Below, in pieces: positions 1 to 8,441 of a DNA stretch of 29,807 bases. This stretch comes from Chloroflexota bacterium (GTDB lineage: Bacteria > Chloroflexota > Dormibacteria > CF-121): the NCBI GenBank assembly GCA_005880605.1, contig VBIS01000082.1, positions 1 through 29,807 of the forward strand, read 5' to 3'. Each line of letters opens with the position of its first letter. The stretch's first letter is position 1. Position numbers and translations under genes: made by a program. The notes under the pieces were generated by a model. The model did no database searches. It was not told the DNA's origin and was given only the letters and a program-made list of their open reading frames with translations.

Positions 1-26
1 AGGCAGAGGGCACGAACCAACAAACC

Positions 27-977
27 TTGACGGGCGATTACGGGCAAGAGCTCAAGGGCGTGACCGGGAGGGCTAAACCCGGGACACCGGACGACAAAAT
101 GACACCGAAGGAACGCCTCGCAGAGCGGGAGGCCGCCAAAGACGTCTATCACTATCCCGAGGCCAAACGAAAGGAAGAGGGTCAGGCCATGCTAGACCAG
201 GGTGGAGTTCCCGAAGCCGAGGAATCAGCCGGGGCCGCAGAACTCGTCGACGCCGTTAAGGCAGTCGAGGAGCGGCTGGTCGTCCTGACGCAGCAGCTGG
301 TGATCGAGGCCCAGCACCTCACGCTGGCCGCGCACGTGGTCCCCGCCAAGTTGCGAAGCCTGGCCAGGCGCCTCGACCGCGCGGCCCCGGCGGCCGCTGC
401 GGAACTCCGATATTTGGCTGACGAGATCCCGTCGGGGATCGACGGGGTCAGCAAGGAGCTGTCGCAACTGTCGACCTGGAGCGCCGCCCAGCGGCTGGCC
501 AAGAAACTTCATGCGCTAGCCAGGCAGAAAGGCGGCCTTGCCGATCGCACTGGCAACGTCCTGCGCGAGCTCGCCGGGCTCGGTGTTGTGGCTGAGCAAG
601 GCGTGTCCAAGGAGCTGATGACGCTGGCGACGTCCAGCGACGCCGGCCTGCAGGACGTCTGCCGTCTTCTCGACCGGATGGCCGAGGCGTTGCAGGAAGA
701 ACCGGCGCCAGACCGCAAGGCCGCGCCGGTCAAGACCGCGGAGTGGGCGCCGGAATTTTCCGCATCGCATGGGATGCCAGGTCCGGGCGGGCCGGGGATG
801 AGCGACCGAGACAATCTGTTCGGCTTCGTGCACCAGGTCATCAACCATCCAGATTCGAACCCCTGGTGGGAGGCAGCCCTGATGGATTGGTGCAGTGCCA
901 ACGAGGACCGGCTCAAGGGCTACATCCTGGCGCGAAACGCCGGGCAGATTCACCGGCGCGTCCCGTCCGGCGACTAG
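27..977 (+). CDS. Hypothetical helical protein, possibly 5'-truncated
   Basis: I do not recognise this 316-residue protein. The first ~60 residues are charged and likely disordered (many K, E, D, P). Residues ~70-225 are strongly helical and rich in Ala, Leu and Arg, with several amphipathic segments that could form a helical bundle or coiled coil. After a Gly/Pro-rich linker (~245-258) comes a compact C-terminal part containing NPWWEAALMDWC. It has no signal peptide or membrane segment. The start used is TTG at 27, but the frame stays open to the window edge, so the true start may lie outside; ATG at 99 is an internal alternative. It ends 7 bases before the convergent zinc-ribbon gene. GC content and codon use match its neighbours. 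Confidence 0.6.
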   Translation: MTGDYGQELKGVTGRAKPGTPDDKMTPKERLAEREAAKDVYHYPEAKRKEEGQAMLDQGGVPEAEESAGAAELVDAVKAVEERLVVLTQQLVIEAQHLTLAAHVVPAKLRSLARRLDRAAPAAAAELRYLADEIPSGIDGVSKELSQLSTWSAAQRLAKKLHALARQKGGLADRTGNVLRELAGLGVVAEQGVSKELMTLATSSDAGLQDVCRLLDRMAEALQEEPAPDRKAAPVKTAEWAPEFSASHGMPGPGGPGMSDRDNLFGFVHQVINHPDSNPWWEAALMDWCSANEDRLKGYILARNAGQIHRRVPSGD

Positions 978-984
978 CGGCGAC

Positions 985-1158
985 CTATCTAACTGCGGGG
1001 ATCGCGACCGAAACCTTTTTCCCGCCGCACGACGGGCAGGCATGGACGGTCACGACCGTAGCACCGACCAGGCTGACCGCGTGCTCGACCAGCGGGTGGA
1101 TCATTTCCTGGCACCCCTCGCAGCGAACCAGGTCGGTTTCGCGCTTCTCGTTAGTCAC
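985..1158 (-). CDS. Small zinc-ribbon protein (57 aa)
   Basis: A short frame reading GTG at 1158 to TAG at 985 encodes 57 residues with two CxxC knuckles (RCEGC and ACPSCGG) about 28 residues apart, plus an intervening His-rich stretch. Two such pairs are the usual ligands of a structural zinc ion in zinc-ribbon proteins. An AAGGGA Shine-Dalgarno-like motif sits about 7 bases before the GTG. It lies 63 bp downstream of the DoxX-like gene on the same strand, so it may be the last gene of the marR-RND-doxX operon. Function is unknown; a nucleic-acid or protein-binding accessory is typical of such mini-proteins, but that is inference. Confidence 0.6.
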   Translation of the reverse strand: MTNEKRETDLVRCEGCQEMIHPLVEHAVSLVGATVVTVHACPSCGGKKVSVAIPAVR

Positions 1159-1221
1159 GGGCGATTCCCTTACGGGAGAGGGTAGATCAGTTCATGAGGG
1201 GCGTCAAGACTGCGCGCGATC

Positions 1222-1692
1222 TCAACGCAGGCTGAACAGGGACCCCGTGATCGCGAAGAGCCCCGGCCCGATCGTGGTCAGGAACGCAAAGAGGGCGAGG
1301 GTGGCGCCCAGCAGGCTGATGTTGCGGAAGAAGCTTCCCCGCTGCGTCCGGCGCTGGGCCGCGTCGGAAAACGTCCAGAAGGGATGGAAAAGGATCGTCG
1401 TCGGAATCAAAAACGCCGCGATCATCAGCACGCCGACGTCGGGCCAGATCCCCAGCACGATCGAGAGGATGGCGAGGATGAGCCAGGCCCCGACGGGCCA
1501 GCCGGCGACATACGGAACCGGGATCCGCCCCCTGGCCGTGGTCACATAGCGCGCGTGGTTGGCGATGTGACCCTGGGCCGAAACGACGAACAGCGCGACG
1601 AAAAGGATTCGCCCGACGAGAAAGATCGCGCTGGTAGTGGTGCTCAGGCTAACGACCGCCTCCCGCGGCAAAGCGGCGGGCCTGGGCGTCAT
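1222..1692 (-). CDS. DoxX-like membrane protein
   Basis: A 156-residue integral membrane protein with about four hydrophobic helices (roughly residues 22-42, 62-85, 88-105 and 125-150). The pattern RIPVPYVAGW, an Asp-containing loop, and ILFHPFW after the third helix resembles DoxX/DoxD-like quinone-associated or redox-related membrane proteins. Length is normal for the family. The ATG start at 1692 lies inside the end of the RND exporter gene (44-base overlap), so translation is probably coupled. No in-frame ATG, GTG or TTG was found nearer the exporter's stop. Its place in the marR-RND operon suggests a role in the same envelope or drug-stress response, which is inference. Confidence 0.75.
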   Translation of the reverse strand: MTPRPAALPREAVVSLSTTTSAIFLVGRILFVALFVVSAQGHIANHARYVTTARGRIPVPYVAGWPVGAWLILAILSIVLGIWPDVGVLMIAAFLIPTTILFHPFWTFSDAAQRRTQRGSFFRNISLLGATLALFAFLTTIGPGLFAITGSLFSLR

Positions 1693-4600
1693 CGAGCATG
1701 GTGTCGAGCTCGCGATTCGTCCGCGCGCTGGTGAACCTCGAGGCCTCCGAGTAAAGGACCGGCACCAGGATCAGCGTCAGGAGCGTGCTGGTAAAGAGGC
1801 CGCCGATGACGACGATGGCCAGCGGCGCTCCGATGAAGCCGCCGCCGCTGTTGCCGCTGAAGGCCAGGGGCGCCAGGGCGAGCATGGTGGCGACAGCCGT
1901 CATGAGGATGGGGCGGAGCCGGTGCCGGCCACCCTCGATCAGCGCCTGCTGCAGCGGCAGACCGCGCTCGCGGTACTGTTCCACCAGGTCGAGGAGCACG
2001 ATGGCGTTAGTGACCACGATGCCGGTGAGCATCAGCAATCCGATCATGGCCGGCAGCGACAGCGCCGTGCCGGTGACCACCAGGGCGACGATGGCGCCGC
2101 TGGCGGCGAAGGGGATTGAGACCAACAGCACCAGCGGCTTGATGAGCGACCGGAAGGTCGCCACCATGATCAGGTAGACCAGACCGATCGCCGCCAGGAT
2201 GGCCAGGGCAAATTGAGTCAGCACCGACGAGAGCTGCGCGAAGACCCCGCCGGTGGAAACCGATGTGCCAGCCGGCAGCGTCACGCCCTTGATGGCGCTG
2301 TTGACTCGGGTCTGAACCGCCTGCGTGTTGTTGCCGGTGATGGTGCCGGTAATGGTGGAGGCGCGGTCACCGCCGCTGCGGTTGATCGTCTGCGGCCCAC
2401 TGACCTGCTGGAGCGTGGCCAGGGTTGACAGCGGCACCGGGCCGGCGGCCGTGGGGATGCGCAGGCTCAGCAGGGCGGCCGGTGTGTCCGCCGTCCCTGG
2501 CGGGAGCTGGACGCGCACGCTGACCGCGCCCGATGGGAGCACCGCCTGGGCGGCGATCTGTCCGTTGATTTGTTGCGCCACCAGCCCGGCCAACTGCTGC
2601 GCCGAGAGCCCGGTCTGGCCGAGCTTGTCGGTGGGCACCAGCTGGTACTGCGACTTGGAAGCGGTCAGGTTCGACTTGAGCTGCGACAATCCCGAGACGC
2701 TGGACAGCGCACTCATCAGCTGGTCCGTGGACTGCTGCAGGGTGTCCTGGTTCGGGGCATGGATCTGTACCTGCATCTGGGAACTGCTGGCGTTGGCGCT
2801 GCTCTGCGCCTGGCCCACGGCCACGCGCGCTGGGCCATGGTAGTTGCTCATGGCATTCTTCACCGCGGTGATCGCCTGGTTGTAGGCGTTGGTCTTGACC
2901 AGCACCAGGATCTGCGCCGTGGTCGGCACGGCCGGCACCGTCCCGGGCGGCGCGAAGGGATCAGAAGAACCGCCAACGGTGGCCTGGAACGCGCTGACAC
3001 CCGGCAGACCACGGACGAGGTTCTCGACGGTTTCGGTCTCGGCGTTGGTCTGGGCGAGCGTGGAATTGTCCGGCATGGTGAGGCTGACGGGGAAGTTCGG
3101 ACTCGAGGATTGGTCGAGCAGGTTGATCCGCAGCAAGGGCGTTAACCCGAGCGACCCGAAAAAGATGGCGCCGGCCGCGACCAGGGTGATGGCGCGATGG
3201 CTCGTGGCCCAGCGAATGACCGGGATGTAACCCGCCTGCAGCCAGCTGCGCGCTTGCCTGGCGCCGACCGGACGCAGCTGTGGCTTGAGGAAGCGCGAGG
3301 CGAGCAGCGGTACGACGGTGACGGCGACCAGGAGGGACGCAAGCAAGGCGGTGACCACGGTCAACGCGAATGGCCGGAAGAAGCTGCCGGCGATGCCGGT
3401 GAGAAAGGCGATCGGCAGGAAGACGGCGACCGTCGTCAGGGTCGACGAGGTGACCGCGGTCACGATTTCCCGTCCCCCGGTATAGGCGGCGGCCAGCGGA
3501 CCCTCGCCCTCCGTCACGTGCCGGCTGATGTTCTCGAGCACGACGATGGCGTCGTCGACAACGCGTCCGATGGCGACCATCAGTCCCCCCAGGGTAAGGA
3601 TGTTCAGCGTAATGCCCTGCCACCAGAGCACGAGCAATGCCACGACCAGTGACAGCGGGATGGACACGGTGGCGACCAGGGTCGCGCGGGCACTGCGCAG
3701 GAAGAGGAAGATGACGAGGATCGCGAAGAGCGCGCCCAGCAGTCCCTCTCGCAGGATGTTGCCGATGGCGTCCGTGATAGGGATCGCCTGGTCGAGGATG
3801 GACTGGAACTGGACGCCGTGACCGATCGCGTTGCGGATATCGGGCAGCGCAGCCTTGATCTCGTTGGCCACCGTGACGGTGTTGGCGTCCGGTGCCTTGA
3901 TCACGCTCAAGCCGACGCTGGGATTGCCGTTGGTGCGTGTGATGGTGTCGGCCGGGACCGACACCAGGGCCACTGTGCCGAGATCGTGAACCGCCGTGGC
4001 GCCGCCTGCTCCGCCGACGAGCACATTGCCGATCTGGTCGAGGCTGGTGAGGGCGCCCGCGATCTGAAGCGGAACCACGGTCCCGTTGTCCTTTAGGGCG
4101 CCGACTGATTGGACGGTCGTGGCCTGCGCGAGCGCGGAACTGACCTGGCCGACGCTGAGGCGATGCGCCGCCAATTTTGCCGGATCGAGCGTGACGTCGA
4201 CCTCCTGCGTGGGCGCCCCCGTCAGGTTGACGGTCGAGACGCCGGCGAGCCCGGCGAGCTTTGGGATGGCGACGCTGCGGAGTTGCGTCGCCAGGTCGCC
4301 GAGCGACTCATTGGCGTAGGCCGAATACTGGAGGACGGGGATCGAGCTGGTCGAAAAAGTCACGATGTTCGGCGGCTGCACCTGTGCGGGCAAGACCCCC
4401 CGGACGCGATCGAGGCTGGTGGACACAGCCTGCCGCGCCGCGGTCAGGTCGGTCCCGTCTTTGAACTGCACGGTGACGATCGACGCGCCCGAGGTTGAGG
4501 TTGAATCGACGCTCGTAACCCCGGAGACCCCTTGGAGCGCGCTCACGACCGGCAGGGTCACCTGCTGGTCGACGACGCCGGGCGATGCACCCGGGTCGGC

Positions 4601-4753
4601 GGTGATGACCACGAATGCCGGAACGGAAATGTTCGGCAACAGGTCTTGCTGCAGCTGGGTCGCGGCCCAGATGCCGGCGCTGAAGAGTAAGACGACCGCG
4701 AGGATGACGACCGAGCCGAGGCGCAGCGAGAGGCGAATCAAGGGGGACATCAC
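1649..4753 (-). CDS. RND-family efflux transporter (AcrB/SwrC-like)
   Basis: A 1034-residue resistance-nodulation-division transporter, full length for the family. It has an N-terminal membrane helix (~12-32), a large extracytoplasmic porter loop, a block of helices around 330-480, a second loop (~540-830) and a second helical block (~845-1010). The proton-relay motif in TM4, GRVVDDAIVVLENI near residue 400, carries the paired Asp residues. The second half has the matching GIVVTNAIVLLDLV. The sequence looks closer to Gram-positive-type SwrC/YerP exporters than to AcrB, and no periplasmic adaptor or outer-membrane channel gene is nearby, as expected for a monoderm. Its ATG overlaps the stop of the marR gene by four bases, so it is almost certainly co-transcribed with and controlled by that regulator. 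Substrate is unknown; drugs, surfactants or lipids are typical. Confidence 0.93.
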   Translation of the reverse strand: MMSPLIRLSLRLGSVVILAVVLLFSAGIWAATQLQQDLLPNISVPAFVVITADPGASPGVVDQQVTLPVVSALQGVSGVTSVDSTSTSGASIVTVQFKDGTDLTAARQAVSTSLDRVRGVLPAQVQPPNIVTFSTSSIPVLQYSAYANESLGDLATQLRSVAIPKLAGLAGVSTVNLTGAPTQEVDVTLDPAKLAAHRLSVGQVSSALAQATTVQSVGALKDNGTVVPLQIAGALTSLDQIGNVLVGGAGGATAVHDLGTVALVSVPADTITRTNGNPSVGLSVIKAPDANTVTVANEIKAALPDIRNAIGHGVQFQSILDQAIPITDAIGNILREGLLGALFAILVIFLFLRSARATLVATVSIPLSLVVALLVLWWQGITLNILTLGGLMVAIGRVVDDAIVVLENISRHVTEGEGPLAAAYTGGREIVTAVTSSTLTTVAVFLPIAFLTGIAGSFFRPFALTVVTALLASLLVAVTVVPLLASRFLKPQLRPVGARQARSWLQAGYIPVIRWATSHRAITLVAAGAIFFGSLGLTPLLRINLLDQSSSPNFPVSLTMPDNSTLAQTNAETETVENLVRGLPGVSAFQATVGGSSDPFAPPGTVPAVPTTAQILVLVKTNAYNQAITAVKNAMSNYHGPARVAVGQAQSSANASSSQMQVQIHAPNQDTLQQSTDQLMSALSSVSGLSQLKSNLTASKSQYQLVPTDKLGQTGLSAQQLAGLVAQQINGQIAAQAVLPSGAVSVRVQLPPGTADTPAALLSLRIPTAAGPVPLSTLATLQQVSGPQTINRSGGDRASTITGTITGNNTQAVQTRVNSAIKGVTLPAGTSVSTGGVFAQLSSVLTQFALAILAAIGLVYLIMVATFRSLIKPLVLLVSIPFAASGAIVALVVTGTALSLPAMIGLLMLTGIVVTNAIVLLDLVEQYRERGLPLQQALIEGGRHRLRPILMTAVATMLALAPLAFSGNSGGGFIGAPLAIVVIGGLFTSTLLTLILVPVLYSEASRFTSARTNRELDTMLDDAQARRFAAGGGR

Positions 4754-5235
4754 AACTCCTTTGGTGAGTGGCGGGTATTGGATCGAGCCGGCAGGGAGGC
4801 TCCTGCGGCGGTGGCCAGCGCCACGAGGCCTTGACGCAAGGCTCGAAGGTCGTCGAGCGGCATGCGCCGGAGCAGGCGCTCGGCAATCAGGCTTCTCTCG
4901 TGCTCCATGCGGCGGAGGCGGCTCGCCGCGGTCGGGGTGAGGCGGGCGAGCTTCTGGCGCCGGTCGCCGGGGTCTTCCTCGCGACGGACCAGGCCCCGCT
5001 GGACCAACCCGTCGATGAGCCCGGTCACGCTCCCGAGGCTGACGCCCAATGCGTGCGCGATCTGCCCCATGGTCTGCGGCTTTCCCGCGGTCCAGAGAAT
5101 GAAGAGCGTCTTCATCTGGCCGATCGGCACGTCAAGTTGGACGACTTCGTGCGAAAGCCCGGGGCGCTGTTGACTGACGAGGGCGCCGATCGCAGCCTGG
5201 ATGTCGCTACAGAGTCCATCAGAGGTTTCAGTCAT
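4750..5235 (-). CDS. MarR-family transcriptional regulator
   Basis: A 161-residue winged-helix regulator. The helix-turn-helix runs through MGQIAHALGVSLGSVTGLIDGLVQRGLV (about residues 57-84; quoted here in part), followed by the wing signature DPGDRRQKLARLT, which is diagnostic for MarR proteins. Flanking helices form the dimer interface. It is the first gene of an operon with an RND exporter (ATGA overlap) and a DoxX-like protein, the classic arrangement of a local repressor released by an exported compound. An imperfect palindrome centred near 5288, about 50 bases upstream of the start, has the TTGAC/GTCAA core typical of MarR operators. Confidence 0.92.
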   Translation of the reverse strand: MTETSDGLCSDIQAAIGALVSQQRPGLSHEVVQLDVPIGQMKTLFILWTAGKPQTMGQIAHALGVSLGSVTGLIDGLVQRGLVRREEDPGDRRQKLARLTPTAASRLRRMEHERSLIAERLLRRMPLDDLRALRQGLVALATAAGASLPARSNTRHSPKEL

Positions 5236-5275
5236 CCGTCACTTGTGTAACGTCGACGACGGTTAATCCATTCCA

Positions 5276-5300
5276 AATAGTTCGACTTGAGTCAACTATT
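5276..5300. promoter_or_regulatory. Putative MarR operator palindrome
   Basis: Outer arms AATAGTT (5276-5282) and AACTATT (5294-5300) are perfect inverted repeats. Inside them, GACT and AGTC flank a TG centre, with one extra C in the left half. On the minus strand it contains TTGACT, which can serve as a -35 box. It lies between the marR and glsB-like genes and fits autoregulation by the MarR protein. Confidence 0.65.
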
Positions 5301-5362
5301 CAGGCGGCGATGGTACGATTGCCGGCGCGCGAGACGGTCTCGGGCGAGCCGGCGACCAGGAC

Positions 5363-5653
5363 CTAGGAGCGCTTGCGGTCGGGCCGGGGGAGCGTCTTCG
5401 AGCGCGACGCCACTGATAGCACAAAGATGATGGCGGCCGCGCCCAGGATCGCGGTCAGGACTGGCACGCCGCCGGCGGTCATGTCGCCCGGGATCTTCCA
5501 GCGAAACATCTCGACCAGAAGCCAGGAGCCGAGCAGGGCGCCAAAGATCCCACCCACCAGGCCGTACGGCAGTCGACCCTGCGTCATCCGCTCGGCGACA
5601 AAACCACAAACAACAGCGATCAGGACCAGCACGACCAGGTTCTCAAGATTCAT
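5363..5653 (-). CDS. GlsB/YeaQ/YmgE family stress-response membrane protein
   Basis: A 96-residue small membrane protein with three hydrophobic segments (roughly residues 5-20, 29-47 and 63-83). The Gly-rich pattern YGLVGGIFGALLGSWLL is typical of the GlsB/YeaQ/YmgE (transglycosylase-associated) family. These proteins are commonly induced by envelope or acid stress, but their biochemical role is not established. The ATG at 5653 has a good GGAGG Shine-Dalgarno sequence 7 bases upstream. It is transcribed away from the cyclase gene. The 127 bp between it and marR hold the marR promoter, so the two are probably separate units. Confidence 0.85.
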   Translation of the reverse strand: MNLENLVVLVLIAVVCGFVAERMTQGRLPYGLVGGIFGALLGSWLLVEMFRWKIPGDMTAGGVPVLTAILGAAAIIFVLSVASRSKTLPRPDRKRS

Positions 5654-5765
5654 TCAAACGCCTCCAATCGAGTAACCGCCGAGCTTCGTGCCTCCTGTTC
5701 GCGGCGAGCGTCTTTCATGGAGTCGTCACGGCCGCGCGTTGGGCACGTTACGGGTGCGGTATCCC

Positions 5766-5771
5766 GATAAT
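5766..5771 (+). promoter_or_regulatory. -10-like GATAAT for the cyclase gene
   Basis: GATAAT ends six bases before ATG 5778, the spacing expected if transcription starts at the A of the start codon. No convincing -35 box is visible. This supports 5778 as the start rather than GTG 5688. Confidence 0.4.
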
Positions 5772-5777
5772 CAGGAG

Positions 5778-6959
5778 ATGCCGGAGCTTGACGGCAAGGC
5801 ACGTGCCCAGTTACCGGACAGCGCCTTCGCCTATATCGATTCGCGGGGCCGACGGCGGCTGCCGATCAATGACGAGGCCCACGTCCGCAACGCGCTGGCG
5901 CGCTTCAACCAGACCAGTTTCGAAGACGAAGCGGCGCGAGACCGGGCGCGAACCAGGCTGCTCAAAGCCGCCAAGAAGTACGGGATCGTGCCCATCGGCT
6001 TCATGACCGGCCAGCTGCAGTCGCAGAGCCGGCAGGCGGCCGCCGGCCAGGCCGTTATCGAGCTGGGTGGCATCGGCACGCCCGAGCAACTCGAAGAACG
6101 GCTGCGCACCGTGCTCGGCGACCCGACGCTTTCGGTCCTGTACTGGTCCGAGTCGGTGGGTGCCTATCTGGACGGCAACGGCCAGGCGGCGGCCCTTCCC
6201 GGCGACACCGACCCTCGGACCGTGACCCAGCTCGATCGATTCGGCCGGCCGATGACCGCCCTGGTCCACGACCGGGCCGTGCTCAGGGATCCGGACCTGG
6301 CGAGGACGGTCACGGCCGCCGTCAAGCTCGCCATCGAAAACCAGTGGATGCACAGCGAGATCCAGGCCCGCGCCAGCGAGGCGCGCACGCTGCCCACCGG
6401 CTTCGTTACCTTCCTGTTCAGCGACATCGAAGACTCGACGGGACTGGTGCGACACCTTGGCGACCGATACGAGCGATTCCTGGCAGAGGTTCGACGCCTG
6501 CTCCGCGCGTCGATCGCGGCGGCCGGCGGTCGCGAGGTCGAAGTCCGAGCCGACGAGATGTTCGCGGTGTTCGAGCAGGCAGGGGCCGGCGTCGAAGCCG
6601 CCGTCGCGATTCAACGGAGCGTCCTCGGGCGCAGCTGGCCGGACCGCCTCCCGGTCAGGATTCGGATCGGCCTTCACGCGGGACGGCCGACCCTGACGGA
6701 CACGGGATACCTGGGCCTTGCCGTTCACACGGCGGCCCGGATCTGCTTCGCGAGCCACGGCGGCCAGATCCTGCTGTCACAGGCGGTCGTGGATGCGGTG
6801 GCAGGCTCCGCCCCAGCCGGGATCCGCTTCAAAGACCTGGGCCAGCATCGGTTCCACGGCCTGCCGTCACCCGAGGCGCTCTTCCAGGTGGAGGCGGCTG
6901 GCCTTCCCACCACATTCCCGCCGCCGAGAACGCTCGCTGCTTCGCCCGCGGCGACCTAG
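5778..6959 (+). CDS. Class III nucleotide cyclase with DUF6582-like and sensor domains
   Basis: A 393-residue protein in three parts. Residues ~11-70 (LPDSAFAYIDSRGRRRLPI onward) resemble the short DUF6582 domain. Residues ~90-200 resemble the GAF-like region of actinobacterial sensor kinases (ALVHDRAVLRDPDL, then AVKLAIENQ). Residues ~207-372 form a class III cyclase domain. Both metal-binding Asp are present (D216 in FLFSDIEDST, D259 in VRADE), as is the transition-state Arg (R321 in HTAARI). The adenine-specifying Lys is Glu (E255) and the partner Asp position is Gly (G310), so ATP is not the obvious substrate; GTP or a non-catalytic role is possible. No membrane segment is seen. An in-frame GTG at 5688 would add 30 residues; ATG 5778 is preferred because of the -10-like box just upstream and because recognisable homology begins after it. 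Confidence 0.82.
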   Translation: MPELDGKARAQLPDSAFAYIDSRGRRRLPINDEAHVRNALARFNQTSFEDEAARDRARTRLLKAAKKYGIVPIGFMTGQLQSQSRQAAAGQAVIELGGIGTPEQLEERLRTVLGDPTLSVLYWSESVGAYLDGNGQAAALPGDTDPRTVTQLDRFGRPMTALVHDRAVLRDPDLARTVTAAVKLAIENQWMHSEIQARASEARTLPTGFVTFLFSDIEDSTGLVRHLGDRYERFLAEVRRLLRASIAAAGGREVEVRADEMFAVFEQAGAGVEAAVAIQRSVLGRSWPDRLPVRIRIGLHAGRPTLTDTGYLGLAVHTAARICFASHGGQILLSQAVVDAVAGSAPAGIRFKDLGQHRFHGLPSPEALFQVEAAGLPTTFPPPRTLAASPAAT

Positions 6960-6969
6960 ACGGCGGCGT

Positions 6970-7728
6970 CTACCGGTTTCCGGTCGCGACGCGCCAGTGT
7001 GCGGCCACGCGGTCCGCAGATAGCGCGGTGGGGTAGATCGCGACCTCCTCGAGGACGGCATCGGTGAAGAAGCCGTCGAAGCGCCGGCCAAGGTACAGCG
7101 CCCCGTCCGTCGGCGGGACGGTTGCCACCGCGGGATGCGTACCGTCGAGTTTGCCGTTGATATAGAGGGAGGCGGCGGTTCCGTCGTAGGTCACAACCAC
7201 GTAGTACCACGTGTTCAGGGCCAGGATCGTGGACGAGACGAGCACGGGATCCGGGGTTGAGGTCACCCGGAACTCGAGCCTTCCCGTGTAGCTGTTGTTC
7301 AGCAGCTGGAAATAATTCTTCGCGACATACATGCCGTACCCGGATTCGCTGTTCTTCTTGATCCAGAGCTCGATGGTGACCTGGGTGACTTTCAAGGCGG
7401 GTGCGCTCGGGACGGTGGCCCCCGCCGTGTGGCCGTCAAAGGCGACTCCGGTCGCCTTGTCACCCGTAAGCGCGCCTGGTTGTCCGAGGGTGATGGTGCC
7501 GGCGTAGGTGCCATTGTTTCCATTCGCGGTGGCGTCGATCATCGTCGTGCCGGAGGTTTCGCCCATCCGCCAGTAGCCCGCCGGCGCATCCGCGAGGACG
7601 GTGGCAGCGTAGCGCGGGCCGGCGCTTGGCGCGGCCGAGGCTCCCGGCCCTCCCTGCGCTGCGGTCGGAGTCGGACCGCACGCCGACAGGGCGATGCCGA
7701 CGAGGACGAGGGGGATCGCCTTCCTCAC
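6970..7728 (-). CDS. LamG/concanavalin-like lipoprotein
   Basis: A 252-residue secreted lipoprotein. The N-terminus RKAIPLVLVGIALSAC is a lipoprotein signal with lipobox LSAC, lipidated at Cys17. A Gly/Ala/Pro-rich linker follows, then a LamG/Laminin_G_3-type jelly-roll domain (~45-245) with the usual motifs: PAGYWRMGE, VTIELWIKK, WYYVVVTYDGTAASLYINGKLDG, LYLGRRFDGFF and a closing VLEEVAIYPTALSADRVAAHW. Such domains bind carbohydrates or other ligands at the cell surface. GTG 7728 is chosen because it places the signal peptide at the N-terminus; a further 33 residues could be read upstream but would overlap the divergent glycosylase gene. It ends 10 bp from the convergent cyclase gene. Confidence 0.82.
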   Translation of the reverse strand: MRKAIPLVLVGIALSACGPTPTAAQGGPGASAAPSAGPRYAATVLADAPAGYWRMGETSGTTMIDATANGNNGTYAGTITLGQPGALTGDKATGVAFDGHTAGATVPSAPALKVTQVTIELWIKKNSESGYGMYVAKNYFQLLNNSYTGRLEFRVTSTPDPVLVSSTILALNTWYYVVVTYDGTAASLYINGKLDGTHPAVATVPPTDGALYLGRRFDGFFTDAVLEEVAIYPTALSADRVAAHWRVATGNR

Positions 7729-7774
7729 CTCAATGCAACGGCACCCGGTCGAGGCGCCTTGCAGAATGGTGGTG

Positions 7775-8428
7775 ATGGCCAACCCGGCGACGCTCGCCCA
7801 GCTCCACCGCGAAATCCTCGCGTGCACTCGCTGTGTGGCAGCCGGCTACCTGCGGGCGGCAGCGCCGGTGCTGAGCGGATACGCCGACAACCGCATCATG
7901 CTGGTCGGGCAGGCGCCCGGCGCGGTCGAGGCTATCGTGCGGCTCCCGTTTCAGGGGCGCTCGGGAAAAGTGCTTATGGCCTGGATGGAACGCGCCGGCT
8001 TCACCTCGGAGAACCAGGTGCGGCGCCGCGTCTACATGACCTCGATCACCAAGTGCTTCCCGGGCAAGGGCACCGGCGGGGGAGATCGCCGGCCGAGCCG
8101 CGCCGAGGTCGAGCTTTGCCGTTCGCACCTGGATCGGCAGCTGGCGCTGATCAAGCCGGACCTCGTGATTGCGGTCGGCGGGCTGGTCCACGAGCGTTTC
8201 CTGCCCGGCCGCCCGCTCGATCGCCTGGTCGGCGGTATCTTCAACCTCGCCGGTGAGGCGGTGTCGACCCGGACTCAGGCCCGGCCCCTGCTCGTGCCGC
8301 TGCCGCATCCGTCGGGTGCCAGCCGCTGGCTGAATGCGGTGGAGAATCGCGTCCTCCTCGACCGGGCGCTGCGGCGGCTCCGGCCGATCGTCCGCGGTTT
8401 GCTTGACGGTCAATTAGCGGGCGCATAA
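7775..8428 (+). CDS. Uracil-DNA glycosylase family protein (family 4-like, Fe-S)
   Basis: A 217-residue DNA repair enzyme of the uracil-DNA glycosylase superfamily. Motif 1 is VGQAPG (44-49), followed by PFQGRSG (59-65), and the C-terminal motif is LPHPSG. Four Cys (C17, C20, C94, C115) are placed like the 4Fe-4S ligands of family 4 enzymes. The spacing between the last two is longer than usual because of a GTGGGD insertion. The usual Glu in GEAPG is Gln here, so the catalytic details may differ from classical family 4 UDG. ATG 7775 was chosen, with ATG 7766 as an alternative. It is followed 13 bp later by a nucleotide-metabolism-like gene on the same strand. Expected role: removing deaminated bases from DNA. 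Confidence 0.82.
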   Translation: MANPATLAQLHREILACTRCVAAGYLRAAAPVLSGYADNRIMLVGQAPGAVEAIVRLPFQGRSGKVLMAWMERAGFTSENQVRRRVYMTSITKCFPGKGTGGGDRRPSRAEVELCRSHLDRQLALIKPDLVIAVGGLVHERFLPGRPLDRLVGGIFNLAGEAVSTRTQARPLLVPLPHPSGASRWLNAVENRVLLDRALRRLRPIVRGLLDGQLAGA

Positions 8429-8441
8429 ACTTCCGACAAAC

